Assembly (NCBI RefSeq): GCF_026167665.1
Contig: NZ_CP098740.1
Coordinates: forward strand, 1,488,001 to 1,552,000
Source: Streptomyces drozdowiczii
GTDB taxonomy: Bacteria; Actinomycetota; Actinomycetes; Streptomycetales; Streptomycetaceae
Direction: 5' to 3'
DNA length: 64,000 nucleotides
The notes under the pieces are model-generated. The model was not told the origin of the DNA. It made no database searches and saw only the letters and a program-made list of their open reading frames with translations. Below are positions 30,601 through 43,265 of this stretch, piece after piece. The position numbers and the translations under genes are program-made. How positions within the stretch are numbered: position 1 is the first letter of the stretch; each line of letters starts with the position of its first letter.

Positions 30601-31764
30601 CTCGGCGAAGCCGAAGGTCAGGTCGAACTTGGCGATCTGGAGTTCGTTGTACTCGGTCCGGGCGTCCAGGCCGGGGAAGCCGACCGCGTTCGAGCCGGCC
30701 TCGCCCAGGGTGAGCATGACCTGGAACAGCGGGTGCCGGGACGCCGAACGCTCCGGGTTGAGGACCTCCACCAGCCGGTCGAAGGGCAGGTCCTGGTTGT
30801 TCCAGGCCGCCAGGTCGGTGGCGCGTACCCGGCCCAGCAGCTCCCGGAAGCTCGGATCGCCGGACAGATCGGTGCGCAGCACCAGGGTGTTGACGAAGAA
30901 GCCGACCAGACCGTCCAGGGCCTCGTCGATGCGCCCGGAGACCGGGGAGCCGAGGGCGATGTCGGAGCCGGCTCCGGTGCGGGACAGCACCGTGGCGACC
31001 GCGGCCTGCACCGCCATGAAGAGGGTGGCCCCCGACTCCCGGGCCAGCGCGGTGAGTCCGGTGTGCTGGTCGGCCGGGAGGTGGTAGGTGCACAGCGCGC
31101 CCCGATAGGACGCGGAGGCCGGCCGGGGCCGGTCGGCGGGCAGGGTGGTCTCCTCCGGCAGCCCTTCCAACGCTTCCTTCCAGAAGGCCAGTTGGCGGGA
31201 GGCGGTGGACTCCGGCTTGTCGGCGTCACCGAGCAGTTCCTGCTGCCAGAGCGTGTAGTCGGCGTACTGCACCGGCAGCGGTTCCCAGTCGGGGGCCGCG
31301 CCCCGGGCACGCGCCCCGTAGGCAGCGGCGAGGTCCGCCAGCAGCGGTCCGGTGGAGCCGCCGTCGGTGACGATGTGGTGCATGACGACCAGCAGGACGT
31401 GCTCCCGCTCGGCGAGCGCGATCAGCCGGGCCCGGATCGGCAGGTCCTCGGCGAGGTGGAAGACCTGGGCCGACTCGTCGGCGAGGACGGCCGCCAGGGA
31501 GTCCGCGGCGGCGGGCACCACGGGGAGCGGGAAGTCCACCTCGTTCTCGTCGAGAATGTGCTGGTAGGGGGTTCCGTTGTCGTCCGGGAAAAGGGTGCGC
31601 AGGCTCTCGTGCCGGACGACGACATCGGTCAGGGCGGCCCGCAGCGCGTCCTGGTCGAGCGCTCCGGTGAGCCGGACGGCGAGCGGAATGTTGTAGGTGG
31701 TCGAGGGCCCCTCCATCTGCGCGAGGAACCACAGACGCTGCTGGGCGAAGGACAAGGGGATCAC
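24664..31764 (-). CDS. NRPS, modules 5-6 plus thioesterase (C-A-T-C-A-T-TE)
   Basis: 2366 residues from GTG 31764, overlapping the upstream NRPS stop (GTGA). C5 starts at once ([13 protein letters not shown]) with active HHIVTDGG (~131). A5 has FDASTYEIW (~660) and [13 protein letters not shown]; my reading of its ten-residue code, DAYWWGGTFK, is a valine type. T5 GGHSLLGTR is at ~1005, C6 HHIATDGWS at ~1190. A6 belongs to a different subgroup ([10 protein letters not shown] ~1708, [11 protein letters not shown]; code roughly DALQMAGGFK, not assignable). T6 GGHSMLATR is at ~2053. The thioesterase has GWSFGGL (~2188) and should release or cyclise the peptide. There are no epimerisation or methylation domains. 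Module 5 is a near copy of module 3 in the preceding gene. Confidence 0.95.
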   Translation of the reverse strand: MIPLSFAQQRLWFLAQMEGPSTTYNIPLAVRLTGALDQDALRAALTDVVVRHESLRTLFPDDNGTPYQHILDENEVDFPLPVVPAAADSLAAVLADESAQVFHLAEDLPIRARLIALAEREHVLLVVMHHIVTDGGSTGPLLADLAAAYGARARGAAPDWEPLPVQYADYTLWQQELLGDADKPESTASRQLAFWKEALEGLPEETTLPADRPRPASASYRGALCTYHLPADQHTGLTALARESGATLFMAVQAAVATVLSRTGAGSDIALGSPVSGRIDEALDGLVGFFVNTLVLRTDLSGDPSFRELLGRVRATDLAAWNNQDLPFDRLVEVLNPERSASRHPLFQVMLTLGEAGSNAVGFPGLDARTEYNELQIAKFDLTFGFAEHRTGDGRPGGLDITIEYATDLYEARTVEALMARLRRLLEAVLTSPDTPLSVLDLLGEHERRLLLEEWAGRVTEAPDAGLAELFSAQAARTPDAVAMVDEYEDHSYRELDELTNRLAHHLIALGIGRGDVVGVLMERSAGLLTALLAIVKAGAVYAPLNTTDPDTRLSQILTDTGAPVLLTDRALADHPVAASTAARVVVLDGTALPADLPVTAPVTGAHPDEPVYAMFTSGSTGVPKGVAVTHRNVADLARQRMYAGGAHRRVLFHSPAAFDASTYEIWVPWLNGGTLVVAPPGHLDPLAYKELADTYGITGMWLTAGLFRVLAEEAPETFAGIREVWAGGDVVPPEAVRRIQEHCPDTTVVNGYGPTETTTFAATHRVRRPCDYPGTVPIGEPLDNHRLYVLDPALRLVPPGTPGELYVAGAGLAQGYLNRPGLTAERFVADPFGAAGTRMYRTGDLVRWNHEGSLEYLGRADQQVKLRGFRIEPGEIETALTAHPAVAQATVIVREDRPGDKRLVAYLVGAQDTRPDPEEVQREVSAALPDYMVPSAFVVLDALPLTTNGKVDRRSLPAPAQSTDGGGRAPRNPAEEVLCGLFAAVLGLPSATIDDHFFHCGGHSLLGTRLISRIRAVWDADITIRDLFRCPTVALLAERLAEADGGVRRPALAPQERPERVPLSSAQQRLWFLDQMEGPSATYNIPMALRLTGTLDTEALRQALTDLVARHETLRTVYPVHDNTPWQRVLPSVPVSLPLTDTSEADLPALLGAEAAHTFDLKSEPPFRVRLFRLGAQAHALSLVIHHIATDGWSNAPLFRDLSAAYTARTEGAAPEWEPLPVQYADYALWQQRLAGDEEERQLAHWKEALAGLPEEATLPTDHPRPATASNRGRTHTVHADAALHRALTALAQETGSTLFMVVQAAVSTLLSRSGAGPDVPLGSPVAGRTDQQLDDVVGFFVNTLVLRADLGGDPSFRELLSRIRETDLAAWAHQDLPFDRLVEALNPERTAARHALFQVMLTLGEASAAAPRIGGLDGEFLFPSASVSKFDLTFAFAERRGPDGMPDGLDVTIEYATDLYEASTVEATADRLLRLLAAAVADPGLPVTELEFLSGGERARVREWSGAQLPAPALGLDGLFAAQAARTPNALALVHEEQRLTYAELDIWSNRLARHLTARGVAPGTLVALHLERSPHLIAAILAVLKAGAGYTVLDPQFPAARLTTVLDQTRPSALVTQSHLTELPTETARIDLTEDSPAVSTLPGTAVATGGHPEATACVMFTSGSTGVPKGVAASHRALAATFIGPDYLDFGPGQTYLQSSPVSWDAFALEVFGPLLHGGVCVLQPGQHTDPHRIAELVEQHGITTLQMSASLFNHMLDEHPAVFARVREAMTAGEAASPAHTARALADHPHLNLVNGYGPAESMGFTTAHRITGPAPAIPIGRPIAGKHAYVLDGNLRFLPPGVPGELYVAGHGLAHGYVGRPALSAERFVADPHGLPGSRMYRTGDLARWSREGALEYLGRADQQIKLRGFRIEPGEIESVLLRHPGVAQAAVLIREDRPGDKRLVAYVVAADAANRPIDVPELRRHAAAALPEYMVPAAVVPLEALPLTVNGKLDRRALPEPPLTEAVAGRAPRTPAEEILCGLYAAVLGVPSVSVDDHFFHLGGHSMLATRLIGRIRAVWGTPVTIRDLFQHPTPAQLAEHIDRDNGGDPLETMLPIRALPASGAAGAGQAPLFCVHPISGMSWCYAGLLRHLGDRPLYGLQARELTDPAGRPASVPDMADDYLAEIRSVQPHGPYHLLGWSFGGLVAHAVAARLEEAGEEVALLALLDAHPLPDGFTAPAVDGHEVLTAFLGARGAELDVRCARSAPDPAELAEVLRREDPILGALEPVQAAAVVEATAAHLRMRYRYVPERRFSGPAVFFGAARTPAAATGADAWAPYVLGRVEEHEIDCEHWAMTGTEPLREIGKILAEQLKGVPR
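29000..30400 (-). repeat. Adenylation-domain repeat, copy in module 5 (pair of module 3)
   Basis: A5 and A3 (about 35335-36700) share long matching protein segments ([44 protein letters not shown]) and matching DNA at an offset of about 6.33 kb. The limits are approximate. Confidence 0.6.
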
Positions 31765-34700
31765 TTGGTCGCTCCCATCCGGCGCATCGGCCGCAGTTTC
31801 GGCCTTGCGGCCTCGGCGCCGTCGAGCTTCTCGACAAGCGTTGCCACGATCGGGTTCTCGAAGAGGGTCGCCACGGAGATCTCGACCCCCAGCGCGGTGC
31901 GGATCCGGCCGACGAGCCGGGTGGCGAGCAGCGAGTGCCCGCCGAGGTGGAAGAAGTGGTCGTCGACGGTGACGACGGGGAGGCCCAGGATCTCGGCGAA
32001 GAGCCCGCAGAGCACCTCTTCCTTCGGGGTGCGCGGCGCGCGTCCGGCCGGGGCCTCCTCGGGTGCCTCCGGCGCCGGCAGCGCCTTGCGGTCGACCTTG
32101 CCGTTGGCGGTGAGCGGGATCGCGTCGAGCACCATCAGAGCGGCCGGCACCATGTACTCGGGCAGTTGCGCCGCGGTGTGCCGCCGGACGTCCGCGAGGT
32201 CGACCGGCGCGCCGTCCTGGGCGGTGAGGTGGGCGACGAGGCGCTTGTCGCCGGGGCGGTCCTCGCGTACGGAGACCACCGCCTGGCCCACGGCCGGGTG
32301 ACCGGCGAGCACCGACTCGATCTCGCCCAACTCGATACGAAAACCACGGAGCTTGACCTGCTGGTCGGCCCGGCCCAGGTATTCGAGCGAGCCCTCGCCG
32401 TTCCAGCGCACCAGGTCACCGGTGCGATACATCCGCCCGCCGGCCGGCCCGTACGGGTCGGCGACAAAACGGTCGGCAGTCAGCGACGGCCGGTCCAGGT
32501 ACCCCTGCGCCAACCCCGCACCAGCGATGTACAACTCCCCCGGCGTACCCGGCGGCACCAACCGCAGCCCCGAATCGAGTACGTACAGGCGGTGATTGTC
32601 CAGCGCCTGCCCGATCGGCACCGCGCCCGATCCCGCGAAGGCGCCCGCTACCCGGTGTGTCGCCGCGAACGTCGTGGTCTCCGTCGGGCCGTAGCCGTTG
32701 ACCACCGCGATGCCCGGGTTGCGGTCCAGGACCCGCCGCACCGCCTCCGGCGGCACCACATCACCCCCGGCCCACACCTCCGACACCCCGGCAAACGTCT
32801 CCGGAGCCTCCTCGGCCACCAGCCGGAACAAGCCCGCCGTCAGCCACAACGCCGTGACACCGTGCTCCGCGATCAGCCTGCCGTACGCGACCGGGTCCAG
32901 GTGCCCCGCCGGGGCCACGACCAGCGTGCCGCCCGACAGCAACGGCACCCACATCTCGTACGTGGAGGCGTCGAACGCCAACGGCGAGTGCAGCAACACC
33001 CGACGGTGCGCACCATTCGCATACATCCCCTGCCGCGCCAGGTCCGCCACATTACGGTGCGTCACCGCAACACCCTTCGGCACACCCGTCGAACCCGAGG
33101 TGAACATCGCGTACACCGCCTGATCCGGATGCACCCGCACGCCCGGGTCGGTGCGGTCCTCCGCGGTCGCCCCGCCGGTCAGCACCTTGGTGCCTTCCGG
33201 CAGCGGCACCGCTCCGCGTTCGCGGTCCGTGACGAAGAAGCCGACGTCCGACTGGCCGACGATGAGCTGGACGCGGTCCATCGGGTAGCGGGTGTCCAGC
33301 GGTACGTAGACCGCGCCCGCCTTCACCACGCCGAGGGTCGCCACCACCGCGTCCACCGAACGCTCCTGGAACAACGCGACCCGGCTGCCCGGGGTCACGC
33401 CCTCGGCGATCAGGCGACGCGCGAACGCGTTCACCCGCCCGTCCAGCTCGCGGTACGTCAGCTCCCGCGCGCCTTCCACGAGCGCCACCGCGTCCGGAGT
33501 CCGGGCCACCTGCGCCGCGAACAGCTCCCCCAGACCCGCACCCGCGTCCTCCGTCTCCGCACCGGCCCGCCCCGCGAGCAGCAGCTCCCGCTCATCGGGG
33601 GACAGCAGCTCGATCTCGTTGAGCAGGACTTCGGGGTCGTCCGCCACCGCTTCGAGGAGCCGGACGAGCCGGTTCGCGCTCGCCTCCACGGTGCTCGCGT
33701 CGTACAGGTCGGTGGCGTACTCGACGGTGATGTCCAGGCCGTCCGGTTCGCCGTCGGGGCCCCGGTTCTCGGCGAAGCCGAAGGTGAGGTCGAACTTGGC
33801 GATCTCCACCTTGGAGAACTCGTACGCCGTTTCCAGGCCCGGGAGTTCGGGCGGTTCGGCGCTCGTGTCACCGAGGGTCAGCATGACCTGGAAGAGCGGG
33901 TGCCGGGCGGGGGTGCGCTCCGGGTTCAGGATCTCCACCAGGCGGTCGAACGGCAGGTCCTGGTGGGACCAGGCCGCGAGGTCGGTCTCCCGCACCCGGT
34001 GCAGCAGCTCACGGAAGGTCGGGTCACCGCTCAAGTCCGTCCGCAGTACCAGGGTGTTGACGAAGAACCCGACCAGGTCGTCGAGTTGCTGGTCGGTGCG
34101 GCCGGCGACCGGGGAGCCCAGCGGCACGTCGTACCCGGCGCCGGAGCGGGCCAGCAGGGCGGAGACGGCTGCCTGGGCCACCATGAACAGGCTCGTGCCG
34201 GAGTCCAGGGCCAGCGCGGTGAGTGCCCGGTGCAGCGCCGCTCCGGTGCGCACGGTGCGGGTGCTGCCGCGGTTGGACGCGGTGGCCGGCCGCGGACGGT
34301 CGGCGGGCAGGGTGGCCTGCTCGGGCAGGTCGGCCAGGGTGCGGCGCCAGAAGTCGCGCTGGCGCTCCTCGTCGTCCGCCATGAGCTGCTGCTGCCAGAG
34401 CGCGTAGTCGGCGTACTGCACCGGCAGCGGCTCCCAGTTCGGCTCGCGGCCCTCGGTCCGTGCCGCGTAGGCGGCGGACAGGTCGCGGAACAGCGGTGCG
34501 TTGGACCAGCCGTCGGAGGCGATGTGGTGCAGCACCAGCAGCAGGACGTGGTCCTCCTCGCCGAGCCGGAAGAGGCCCGCCCGCAGCGGGAAGCCCGCCG
34601 CGAGGTCGAAGGCCGTGGCGGAGAGTTCCGCCAGCCCGGCCGCGAGGGTGTCCGGGGTGACCGGCAGCACCGGCAGCTCCACGGGCTGCGGCGCGCGCAC

Positions 34701-37700
34701 CTCCTGGTACGCCTTGCCGTCGTGGACGGGGAAGACGGTGCGCAGGCTCTCGTGCCGGGTCACCAGGTCGGTAAGCGCCTGCCGCAGCGCGCCGACGTCC
34801 GGCGCCCCGGTCAGCCGCAGCGCCATCGGGATGTTGTAGGTGGCCGAGGGGCCCTCCATCTGGTCCAGGAACCACAGCCGCTGCTGCGCGGAGGAGAGCG
34901 GGACGCGCTCCGGACGCTCGGCGGCCCGGGTCAGCGCGGCACGGGGCGCCTCGCCGCTGCTCTCGGCGATGCGCTCGGTGACCCGCTCGCAGAGGGCGAC
35001 CACGGTCGGGTACCGGAAGAGGTCCTTCACGCCGAGCTGCACACCGAATGCCTGCCGGATACGGCTGATGAGGCGGGTACCGAGCAGCGAGTGACCGCCG
35101 CGGTGGAAGAAGTGGTCGTCGATGGTGGCCGACGGCAGTCCGAGGACCGCCGCGAACAGCCCGCACAGGATCTCCTCCCGCGGGTTGCGCGGGGCGCGTC
35201 CGACGACGTCGTCGACGACCTGCGGCGCGGGCAGCGCGCGCCGGTCGATCTTGCCGTTGGCGGTGAGCGGGATCGCGTCGAGCAGTACGAAGGCGGCGGG
35301 GACCATGTACTCGGGCAACGCCTCCGCGGTGTGCCGGCGCAGGTCGCCCAGGTCGACGCCGCCCTCGGCGGTCACCAGGTAGGCGACGAGCCGCTTGTCC
35401 CCGGGGCGGTCCTCGCGGACGATCACGGTGGCCCGCACGACGGCCGGGTGCGCCGTGAGCGCGGTCTCGATCTCGCCCAGCTCGATGCGGAAGCCGCGCA
35501 GCTTGACCTGCTGGTCGACGCGGCCCAGGTACTCCAGGGAGCCGTTCCGGTCCCACCGGACCAGGTCGCCCGTGCGGTACATGCGGGTGCCCGGGGCCCC
35601 GAACGGGTCGCCCACGAAGCGCTCGGCGGTCAGCGCCGGGCGGCCCACGTAACCGCGCGCCAGTCCGGCACCGGCGATGTACAGCTCGCCGGGCGCGCCC
35701 GCCGGCACGGGCTGGAGCGCCGGGTCGAGGACGTAGAGCCGGTGGTTGTCGAGGGGTTCGCCGATCGGCACGGAGCCGGGGTAGTCGCAGGGGCGGCGCA
35801 CCCGGTGGGAAGCGGCGAAGGTCGTGGTCTCGGTGGGCCCGTAGCCGTTGACGACGGTGGTGTCCGGGCAGTGCTCCTGGATGCGGTGCACCGCCTCGGG
35901 CGGCACCACGTCGCCGCCCGCCCACACCTCCCGGACGGTCGCGAACGCCTGCGGCACCTCCTCTGCGAGCACCCGGAACAGGCCCGCCGTCAGCCACAGG
36001 CTGGTGATCTCGTTGCGGGCGAGCAGACCGCCCAGCGTGTCGGCCTCCAGGTGCCCGCGGGGTGCGACGACCACCGTGCCGCCGGTCAGCCACGGAATCC
36101 AGATCTCGTAGGTGGAGGCGTCGAAGGTGTGCGGGGAGTGGAAGAGGATCCTGCGGTGGGCGTCGCCCGCGTACATCCGCTGCCGGGCCAGGTCCGCGAC
36201 GTTGCGGTGGGTCACCGCGACGCCCTTCGGGACACCGGTCGAGCCCGAGGTGAACATGACGTACAGCCACTGGTCGGGGTGGGTGGCCACGCCGGGCCGG
36301 CGCACGGGGCGGCCGGAGAGGTCCTTGGCGTCCACCACGAGGCCCCGTGTCCTGGCGGTGGTGACGAGGGTGTGGTCGGCCAGCGCCCGGTCGGTGATGA
36401 GGACCGGCGCGTCCAGTTCCCCGAGGATCTGGGCGTGCCGGGTGTCCGGGTCGGCGGGGTTGAGGGGCGCGTAGGCGCCGCCCGCCTTGACGATCGCGAG
36501 CATGGCGACGAGGAGGTCGGCGGAGCGTTCCATCATCACGGCGACGACGGACTCCGGACCGACCCCGAGGCCGGTAAGACGGGTGGCGAACCGGTCGCTC
36601 TCGGCGTGGAGTTCGGCGTACGTGAAGGAGCGCTCGTCGGATGCCACCGCGACCGCGTCCGGGGTGCGGGCCACCTGCGCGGCGAACAGCTCCGCGAGGC
36701 CGGCCTCGGGCAGGGCGCCGTCGGTCACCGGGCCCGCGCCCAGCTCCAGCAACCGCCCCCGCTCCTCGGCACCGGTGAACTCCAGCTGCGAGACCGGCAG
36801 TTCCGGGGTGGCGACGGCGGACCCGAGGAGCCGCACCAGGCGGTCGGTGAGTCCTTCGACGGTCCGCGCGTCGTAGAGGTCCGTCGCGTATTCGACGGCC
36901 ACCTCCAGGCCGTCGGGCCGGCCGTCGGGCGTGCGGTGCTCGTGGAAGGAGAAGGTCAGGTCGAACTTGGCGATCTCCAGCGGTGTGAAGCCCGACTCGG
37001 TGTGCACGCCGGGGAGTTCGAGCGCCGGCTTCGCGGCGTCCTGGAGGGTGAGCGCGACCTGGAACAGCGGGTGCCGGGCAGTGCTGCGCTCGGGGTTGAG
37101 GATCTCCACGAGCCGGTCGAACGGCAGTTCCTGGTGGGCCCACGCGGCGAGGTCCGTCTCCCGGACCCGGTCGAGCAGTTCGCGGAAGGACGGGTCCCCT
37201 TCGACGTCGGTGCGCAGTACCAGGCTGTTGACGAAGAAGCCGACGAGATCGTCCAGGCGCTGGTCGGTACGGCCGGCGATCGGCGCCCCGATCGGGAGGT
37301 CCGTGCCGGCGCCGGAGCGGGCCAGCGCGGTCGCCACCGCGGCCTGGACCACCATGAAGAGCGTCGTGCCGGTCTCCTGGGCCAGCCGGGTCAGCCCCTC
37401 GTGCAGCTCTCCCGGGCACCGGACGGCGTGCGTGGCACCGCGGAAGGTCGCGGTCGCCGGGCGCGGACGGTCGGCGGGCAGGGTGGCCTCCTCCGGCAGC
37501 TCGCCCAGTGTCCGCCGCCAGAACTCGGCCTGCCGCTCACCGTCCGCGGCCAGCAGCTCCTCCTGCCAGAGGGTGTAGTCGGCGTACTGCACCGGCAGCG
37601 GCTCCCACGCGGGGGCCCGGCCCTCGGCCCGGGCCGCGTAGGCCGTGCCCAGGTCGCGCAGGAGGGGCGCCGTGGACCAGCCGTCGGAGACGATGTGGTG

Positions 37701-40700
37701 CATCACGACGAGCAGCACATGGTCCCGTGGCCCGGTACGGAAGAGCGCGGCGCGCAGCGGGAGTTCGGCCGCCAGGTCGAAGGTGCGGGCGGCCTCCGCG
37801 CCGAGCAGGCCGTCCAGGGTGTGCTCCTCGGCGGGCACGACCGGCAGGTCGAGGCGGATCTCACCGGCCGGCAGTACGACCTGCCCGGCCTCGCCGTCCG
37901 TCGCCGAGAACAGCGTGCGCAGGCTCTCGTGGCGCACGACCGTGTCGGTCAGCGCGAGCCGCAGCGCCTCGGTGTCCACGGCCCCGGTGAGCCGCATCGC
38001 GAGCGGGATGTTGTACGTGGCCGAGGGCCCTTCCAGCTGGTCCAGGAACCAGAGCCGGCGCTGCCCGAACGACAGCGGCACCCGCTCGGGCCGGGCGGCC
38101 GGCCGCAGCGCCGGGCGTTGTACGTCCTCGCCCACCCGCGCCTCGACCAGCTCGGCGAGCGCCGCCGGGGTGGGCCCCTGGAAGAGGTCCTTGACGGTGA
38201 TGCCCACGCCGAACGCCTGCCGGACGCGGCTGATGAGCCGGGTGGCGAGCAGCGAGTGCCCGCCGAGGTGGAAGAAGTGGTCGTCGACGGTGACGACGGA
38301 GGCGCCCAGGATCTCGGCGAACAGCCCGCACAGCAGCTCCTCGGCCGGAGTGCGCGGGGCGCGTCCCTCGGCGGTGTCCTGACCGGCCACCGGCGCGGGC
38401 AGGGCTTTGCGGTCGACCTTGCCATTGGCGGTGAGCGGGATCGCGTCCATCGGCACGATGGCGGAGGGGACCATGTAGTCGGGCAGCAGCGCGGCGGCGT
38501 GCCGGCGCAGCTCGTCGAGGTCGAGGCCGTCGCCGACGACGTGGGCGACGAGGCGCTTGTCGCCGGGGCGGTCCTCGCGGACGGAGACCACCGCCTGGCC
38601 CACGGCCGGGTGACCCGCGAGCACCGACTCGATCTCGCCCAACTCGATACGGAAACCACGGAGCTTGACCTGCTGGTCGGCGCGGCCCAGGTATTCGAGC
38701 GCGCCCTCGCCGTTCCAGCGCACCAGGTCACCGGTGCGATACATCCGCCCGCCGGCCGGACCGTACGGGTCGGCGACGAAACGGTCCGCAGTCAGCGACG
38801 GCCGGTCCAGATAGCCTTGCGCCAACCCCGCACCCGCGATGTACAACTCCCCCGGCGTACCCGGCGGCACCAACCGCAGCCCCGAATCCAGTACGTACAG
38901 GCGGTGATTGTCCAGCGCCCGCCCGATCGGCACCGCACCCGAACCCGCGAAGGCGCCCGCCACCCGGTGTGTCGCCGCGAACGTCGTGGTCTCCGTCGGG
39001 CCGTAGCCGTTGACCACCGCGATACCCGGGTTACGGTCCAGGACCCGCCGCACCGCCTCCGGCGGCACCACATCACCCCCGGCCCACACCTCCGACACCC
39101 CGGCAAACGTCTCCGGAGCCTCCTCGGCCACCAGCCGGAACAACCCCGTCGTCAGCCACAACGCCGTAACACCGTGCTCCGCGATCAGCCTGCCGTACGC
39201 GACCGGATCCAGGTGCCCCGCCGGGGCCACGACCAGCGTGCCGCCCGACAGCAACGGCACCCACATCTCGTACGTGGAGGCGTCGAACGCCAACGGCGAG
39301 TGCAACAACACCCGACGATGCGCGCCATTCGCGTACATCCCCTGCCGCGCCAGATCCGCCACATTACGGTGCGTCACCGCAACACCCTTCGGCACACCCG
39401 TCGAACCCGACGTGAACATCGCGTACACGACCTGGTCCGGATGCACCCGCACCCCCGGATCCGTACCGTCCTCGGACGGCACCCCACCGGTCAGCACCTT
39501 GACGCCCGCCGGGAGCCGCAACGCCTCGGCATCGCTCCCCGTGACGAAGAACCCGACGTCCGACTGGCCGACGATGAGCTCCACGCGCTCCATCGGGTAG
39601 CGGGTGTCCAGCGGCACGTAGACCGCACCCGCCTTCACCACACCGAGCGTCGCCACCACCGCGTCCACCGAACGCTCCTGGAACAACGCGACCCGGCTAC
39701 CCGGCACCACACCCTCGGCGATCAGCCGACGCGCGAACGCATTCGCTCGTGCGTCCAGCTCGCGGTACGTCAGCTCCCGCGCGCCCTCCACGAGCGCCAC
39801 CGCGTCCGGAGTCCGGGCCACCTGCGCCGCGAACAACTCCCCCAGACCCGCACCCGCGTCCTCCGTGACCGCACCGGCCCGCCCCGCGAGCAGCAGCTCC
39901 CGCTCGTCGGACGAGAGCAGATCCAGTTCACCGACCGGAACGTCCGGCGTGCCGGCCGCCGCGTGCAGCAGCCGCAGGAGGCGGTCGGCGCTCGCCTCGA
40001 CGGCGTCGGCGTCGTAGAGGTCGGTGGCGTACTCGACGGTGATGTCCAGGCCGCCGGGGGTGCCGTCCGGGCCGCGGTGCTCGGCGAAGGAGAAGGTCAG
40101 GTCGAACTTGGCGGCCCGCAGCCAGGTGAACTCGGCTTCGGTGTCGAGTCCGTCGGCGGTCAGGGTCGGGGTCGCCGCGTCCGTCAGGGTCAGCATCACC
40201 TGGAACAGGGGGTGCCGGGACGCGGACCGCTCCGGGTTGATGACCTCCACCAGCCGGTCGAACGGCAGGTCCTGATGGGCCCAGGCCGCGAGGTCGGTCT
40301 CCCGCACCCGGTGCAGCAGCTCACGGAAGGTCGGGTCACCGCTCAAGTCCGTCCGCAGCACGAGGGTGTTGACGAAGAACCCGACCAGATCGTCGAGCTG
40401 CTGGTCGGTGCGGCCGGCGATCGGGGAGCCCACGGGGATGTCCGTACCGGCGCCGGACCGCGACAGCAGCGTCGACACCGCCGCCTGCGCCACCATGAAC
40501 ACCGAGGCCCCGGACTCGCGGGCCAGCGCGGCGAGCGCCGCATGCACCCCGGGCGGGCAGTGCACGGTGTGGGTGGCACCGCGGTAGGAGGCGACGGCGG
40601 GGCGCGGACGGGCGGCCGGCAGCGTCGCCTCTTCCGGCAGGTCCGCCAAGGCGGTCCGCCAGTAGTCGAGCTGCTCCCCCTCGCAGCCCCGCAGCAGCTT

Positions 40701-43112
40701 CTCCTGCCAGAGGGTGTAGTCGGCGTACTGCACCGGCAGGGGCTCCCAGGCGGGCCGCTGGCCGCGTGCCCGGGTCGTGTAGGCGGTGGAGAGGTCCCGC
40801 ATCAGCGGCTGGTAGGACCAGCCGTCGGACACGATGTGGTGCATCACCACCAGCAGCAGGTGTTCGGTTTTACCGAGGCTGAACAGGTGCGCCCTCAGCG
40901 GGAGTTCACCGGCCAGGTCGAAGGGCCGGGCGGCCTCGGCTGCCAGCAGGCCCGGCGCCGCCGTCGCGTCCGTTGCGGTGACCGGGAGGTCGACGCGGGC
41001 CGCGTCCGCGGGCAGCACGCGCTGCCGGGCGCCGGCGCCGTCGGCGACGAGGACGGTGCGCAGGCTCTCGTGCCGGGCGACCACGTCGGTGAAGGCCGAC
41101 TCCAGTGCGCGCACGTCGAGTTCGCCGCGTACGCGCACGGTCAGCGGGATGTTGTAGGTGGCCGAGGGGCCCTCCAGTTGGTCGAGGAACCACAGCCGCT
41201 GCTGGGCCGCCGACAGCGGGAGGAGATCGGGCCGCTGCTCGGCCGCCGTCAGTTCGGGGCGGCCGGACCCGCCGGCCGCGGAGGCGATGTGCTCGGCGAG
41301 CCGGGCGACCGTCGGGTACTCGAAGAACTCCCTCAGGGAGAGCTGGACGCCGAGGGATGTCCGCACCCGGCTGACCAGGCGGGTGGCGAGGAGCGAGTGG
41401 CCGCCGACGTTGAAGAAGTCGTCGTCGATGCCGACCGAGGGCACTCCCAGGACGTGGGCGAACAGGCCGCCGAGTACCTCCTCGACACCGTTGCGGGCGG
41501 TGCGGCCGTCGGCCCTGGTGGCGGCGGCGGGCGCCGGCAGGGCCCGCCGGTCCAGCTTGCCGTTGGCGGTCAGCGGCAGCGCGTCGAGCGGCACGACCGC
41601 CGACGGGACCATGTACTCGACGAGTTCACCGGCGGCGTACCGGATCAGCGCGGCGGGGTCGACGCCCTGCCCGGCGGCCGGGACGACGTACGCGACCAGG
41701 CGCTTGTCGCCGGGGCGGTCCTCGCGGACGATCACGGCGGCCTGGACCACGGAGGGGTGGTGCGTGAGGACCGTCTCGATCTCGCCGGGCTCGATGCGGT
41801 TGCCGCGCAGCTTGATCTGCTGGTCGGCGCGGCCCTGGAAGACGATCTCGCCGTGCTCGTTCCAGGCGGCGAGGTCGCCGGTGCGGTACATGCGGCTGCC
41901 GGCCGGGCCGAACGGGTCGGCGGTGAAGCGTTCGGCGGTGGTGCCGGGGCGGCGGCTGTAGCCCTGCGCGAGGTGCGGCCCGGCGACGTACAGCTCACCG
42001 GTCTCGCCGGGTGCGGTGTGCCGCAGTCCGGCGTCGAGCACGTACATCGCGGTGTTCGCCATCGGCACGCCGAGGTGCAGCCGCTCCAGGGTGCGCGTGT
42101 CGGGCCCGAACGCCTGGTAGCTGCAGAAGACGGTCGCCTCGGTGGGGCCGTACACATGCACGACCCGGGTGTCCGGGCAGGTGTCGAGGACGCGGCGCAG
42201 CGCGGTCTCCGACAGCACGTCGCCGCCGGTCCAGATCTCGCGGAGCCGGCCCAGCGCCCCGACGGCCTCGCCGGCCATCGCGTCGAACAGGGCGGTGGTG
42301 AAGTAGGCGGCGGTGACACCGTGGCGGACCACGGCGTCGGCCAGCTCCCCGAGGTCGATCTTGGGGGCGGACAGGACCACGGCCAGACCGCCGCGCAGCA
42401 GCGGCACCCACAGCTCGTACGTCGAGGAGTCGAAGGCCAGCGGCGAGTAGGCGAGGACCCGCTCGTGGGCGGCGGTGCCGAAGCCGGGATCGAGGGCCAG
42501 CTCCACCACGTTGCGGTGGGTGTTGACGACTCCCTTGGGGGTGCCCGTGGACCCGGAGGTGAACATGACGTACAGCGGCTGGTCGGGGTGGACCTCGACG
42601 TCCGGCGCGGGCAGCGCCCGGTGCGCCAGCACGCCGGCGTCGTCCACCCGCACGACCGGCAGCTCGCCCGCGAAGGCGGTCGCGGTGGCCTCCTGCCGGT
42701 CCGTCACCAGCAGCACGGCGGAGGTGTTGTCCAGGATCCAGCTCTGCCGCTCGGCCCGCTGGCGCGGGTCCAGCGGCACGTACACGCCGCCGGCCTTGAG
42801 CACGGCCAGCACGGTCACCACGTACGCCGCGGAGCGGTCGAAGAGCAGGCCGACCGCGTCGGCCGGGCGCACACCGGCGGCGGCCAGGCGGTGCGCCAGT
42901 GCGTCGGAGGCGGCGTCCAGCTCCCGGTAGGTGATCTCGCGGCCCCCGGCCACCAGGGCGACCGCGTCCGGGGTGCGGGCCGCCTGCGCGCCGAACATCC
43001 CGTGCAGGGTTCCGACGGGGAGGTCGACCGCGGTGTCGTTGTACGCGCTGACGCGGGCGGCCGTGCTGTCGGCGCCCTGGGGGATAAGCGGTTCGGCTTG
43101 CTGAGGGGACAT
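31761..43112 (-). CDS. NRPS, initiation module plus modules 2-4 (A-T-C-A-T-C-A-T-C-A-T)
   Basis: 3783 residues, starting directly with an A domain, so it begins the chain. A1 has FDSSTYELW (~228) and [10 protein letters not shown]; my code reading DSYYWGVVFK matches no substrate I know. T1 GGHSLLATR is at ~569. C2, C3 and C4 show [18 protein letters not shown] and HHIASDGWS (~756, 1807, 2866), all intact. A2, A3 and A4 (FDASTYE at ~1274, 2332, 3379) each read DAYWWGGTFK, a valine-type code. T domains are at ~1619, 2674 and 3722. There is no epimerase domain and no TE; the chain passes to the next gene through a GTGA overlap. A2 and A4 are almost identical in protein and DNA. Confidence 0.95.
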   Translation of the reverse strand: MSPQQAEPLIPQGADSTAARVSAYNDTAVDLPVGTLHGMFGAQAARTPDAVALVAGGREITYRELDAASDALAHRLAAAGVRPADAVGLLFDRSAAYVVTVLAVLKAGGVYVPLDPRQRAERQSWILDNTSAVLLVTDRQEATATAFAGELPVVRVDDAGVLAHRALPAPDVEVHPDQPLYVMFTSGSTGTPKGVVNTHRNVVELALDPGFGTAAHERVLAYSPLAFDSSTYELWVPLLRGGLAVVLSAPKIDLGELADAVVRHGVTAAYFTTALFDAMAGEAVGALGRLREIWTGGDVLSETALRRVLDTCPDTRVVHVYGPTEATVFCSYQAFGPDTRTLERLHLGVPMANTAMYVLDAGLRHTAPGETGELYVAGPHLAQGYSRRPGTTAERFTADPFGPAGSRMYRTGDLAAWNEHGEIVFQGRADQQIKLRGNRIEPGEIETVLTHHPSVVQAAVIVREDRPGDKRLVAYVVPAAGQGVDPAALIRYAAGELVEYMVPSAVVPLDALPLTANGKLDRRALPAPAAATRADGRTARNGVEEVLGGLFAHVLGVPSVGIDDDFFNVGGHSLLATRLVSRVRTSLGVQLSLREFFEYPTVARLAEHIASAAGGSGRPELTAAEQRPDLLPLSAAQQRLWFLDQLEGPSATYNIPLTVRVRGELDVRALESAFTDVVARHESLRTVLVADGAGARQRVLPADAARVDLPVTATDATAAPGLLAAEAARPFDLAGELPLRAHLFSLGKTEHLLLVVMHHIVSDGWSYQPLMRDLSTAYTTRARGQRPAWEPLPVQYADYTLWQEKLLRGCEGEQLDYWRTALADLPEEATLPAARPRPAVASYRGATHTVHCPPGVHAALAALARESGASVFMVAQAAVSTLLSRSGAGTDIPVGSPIAGRTDQQLDDLVGFFVNTLVLRTDLSGDPTFRELLHRVRETDLAAWAHQDLPFDRLVEVINPERSASRHPLFQVMLTLTDAATPTLTADGLDTEAEFTWLRAAKFDLTFSFAEHRGPDGTPGGLDITVEYATDLYDADAVEASADRLLRLLHAAAGTPDVPVGELDLLSSDERELLLAGRAGAVTEDAGAGLGELFAAQVARTPDAVALVEGARELTYRELDARANAFARRLIAEGVVPGSRVALFQERSVDAVVATLGVVKAGAVYVPLDTRYPMERVELIVGQSDVGFFVTGSDAEALRLPAGVKVLTGGVPSEDGTDPGVRVHPDQVVYAMFTSGSTGVPKGVAVTHRNVADLARQGMYANGAHRRVLLHSPLAFDASTYEMWVPLLSGGTLVVAPAGHLDPVAYGRLIAEHGVTALWLTTGLFRLVAEEAPETFAGVSEVWAGGDVVPPEAVRRVLDRNPGIAVVNGYGPTETTTFAATHRVAGAFAGSGAVPIGRALDNHRLYVLDSGLRLVPPGTPGELYIAGAGLAQGYLDRPSLTADRFVADPYGPAGGRMYRTGDLVRWNGEGALEYLGRADQQVKLRGFRIELGEIESVLAGHPAVGQAVVSVREDRPGDKRLVAHVVGDGLDLDELRRHAAALLPDYMVPSAIVPMDAIPLTANGKVDRKALPAPVAGQDTAEGRAPRTPAEELLCGLFAEILGASVVTVDDHFFHLGGHSLLATRLISRVRQAFGVGITVKDLFQGPTPAALAELVEARVGEDVQRPALRPAARPERVPLSFGQRRLWFLDQLEGPSATYNIPLAMRLTGAVDTEALRLALTDTVVRHESLRTLFSATDGEAGQVVLPAGEIRLDLPVVPAEEHTLDGLLGAEAARTFDLAAELPLRAALFRTGPRDHVLLVVMHHIVSDGWSTAPLLRDLGTAYAARAEGRAPAWEPLPVQYADYTLWQEELLAADGERQAEFWRRTLGELPEEATLPADRPRPATATFRGATHAVRCPGELHEGLTRLAQETGTTLFMVVQAAVATALARSGAGTDLPIGAPIAGRTDQRLDDLVGFFVNSLVLRTDVEGDPSFRELLDRVRETDLAAWAHQELPFDRLVEILNPERSTARHPLFQVALTLQDAAKPALELPGVHTESGFTPLEIAKFDLTFSFHEHRTPDGRPDGLEVAVEYATDLYDARTVEGLTDRLVRLLGSAVATPELPVSQLEFTGAEERGRLLELGAGPVTDGALPEAGLAELFAAQVARTPDAVAVASDERSFTYAELHAESDRFATRLTGLGVGPESVVAVMMERSADLLVAMLAIVKAGGAYAPLNPADPDTRHAQILGELDAPVLITDRALADHTLVTTARTRGLVVDAKDLSGRPVRRPGVATHPDQWLYVMFTSGSTGVPKGVAVTHRNVADLARQRMYAGDAHRRILFHSPHTFDASTYEIWIPWLTGGTVVVAPRGHLEADTLGGLLARNEITSLWLTAGLFRVLAEEVPQAFATVREVWAGGDVVPPEAVHRIQEHCPDTTVVNGYGPTETTTFAASHRVRRPCDYPGSVPIGEPLDNHRLYVLDPALQPVPAGAPGELYIAGAGLARGYVGRPALTAERFVGDPFGAPGTRMYRTGDLVRWDRNGSLEYLGRVDQQVKLRGFRIELGEIETALTAHPAVVRATVIVREDRPGDKRLVAYLVTAEGGVDLGDLRRHTAEALPEYMVPAAFVLLDAIPLTANGKIDRRALPAPQVVDDVVGRAPRNPREEILCGLFAAVLGLPSATIDDHFFHRGGHSLLGTRLISRIRQAFGVQLGVKDLFRYPTVVALCERVTERIAESSGEAPRAALTRAAERPERVPLSSAQQRLWFLDQMEGPSATYNIPMALRLTGAPDVGALRQALTDLVTRHESLRTVFPVHDGKAYQEVRAPQPVELPVLPVTPDTLAAGLAELSATAFDLAAGFPLRAGLFRLGEEDHVLLLVLHHIASDGWSNAPLFRDLSAAYAARTEGREPNWEPLPVQYADYALWQQQLMADDEERQRDFWRRTLADLPEQATLPADRPRPATASNRGSTRTVRTGAALHRALTALALDSGTSLFMVAQAAVSALLARSGAGYDVPLGSPVAGRTDQQLDDLVGFFVNTLVLRTDLSGDPTFRELLHRVRETDLAAWSHQDLPFDRLVEILNPERTPARHPLFQVMLTLGDTSAEPPELPGLETAYEFSKVEIAKFDLTFGFAENRGPDGEPDGLDITVEYATDLYDASTVEASANRLVRLLEAVADDPEVLLNEIELLSPDERELLLAGRAGAETEDAGAGLGELFAAQVARTPDAVALVEGARELTYRELDGRVNAFARRLIAEGVTPGSRVALFQERSVDAVVATLGVVKAGAVYVPLDTRYPMDRVQLIVGQSDVGFFVTDRERGAVPLPEGTKVLTGGATAEDRTDPGVRVHPDQAVYAMFTSGSTGVPKGVAVTHRNVADLARQGMYANGAHRRVLLHSPLAFDASTYEMWVPLLSGGTLVVAPAGHLDPVAYGRLIAEHGVTALWLTAGLFRLVAEEAPETFAGVSEVWAGGDVVPPEAVRRVLDRNPGIAVVNGYGPTETTTFAATHRVAGAFAGSGAVPIGQALDNHRLYVLDSGLRLVPPGTPGELYIAGAGLAQGYLDRPSLTADRFVADPYGPAGGRMYRTGDLVRWNGEGSLEYLGRADQQVKLRGFRIELGEIESVLAGHPAVGQAVVSVREDRPGDKRLVAHLTAQDGAPVDLADVRRHTAAQLPEYMVPAALMVLDAIPLTANGKVDRKALPAPEAPEEAPAGRAPRTPKEEVLCGLFAEILGLPVVTVDDHFFHLGGHSLLATRLVGRIRTALGVEISVATLFENPIVATLVEKLDGAEAARPKLRPMRRMGATK
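32240..33580 (-). repeat. Adenylation-domain repeat, copy in module 4 (pair of module 2)
   Basis: Near identical at DNA level to 38560-39890, at an offset of about 6.31 kb; for example a CTCGATAC block lies at 32331 and at 38643. The central ~1 kb, including codon choices with unusual A/T third positions, is conserved between copies, which points to recent duplication or gene conversion. Confidence 0.75.
35335..36700 (-). repeat. Adenylation-domain repeat, copy in module 3 (pair of module 5)
   Basis: Partner of 29000-30400. The A3/A5 pair together with A2/A4 shows that a two-module block was copied. Copies of this pair are less alike than A2/A4. The limits are approximate. Confidence 0.6.
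38560..39890 (-). repeat. Adenylation-domain repeat, copy in module 2 (pair of module 4)
   Basis: Partner of 32240-33580. The difference between copies is concentrated in the first ~250 bases of the A domain ([15 protein letters not shown] versus [14 protein letters not shown]), while the substrate-pocket half is virtually unchanged. Confidence 0.75.
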
Positions 43113-43265
43113 CTCGACACACCTTCTCGGGAGGCTCGGTTGGCCGGAAGCTCGGTGGGCCGGCTCGCGGCGACCGGGAGACCGGCGGGAGCCACGGGAC
43201 GGGCGGAACGGGGGTGCTGGTGGGCCCGGACGCGTCCGGGCGTACTGCGGGGCGTGCCTCGCGGG

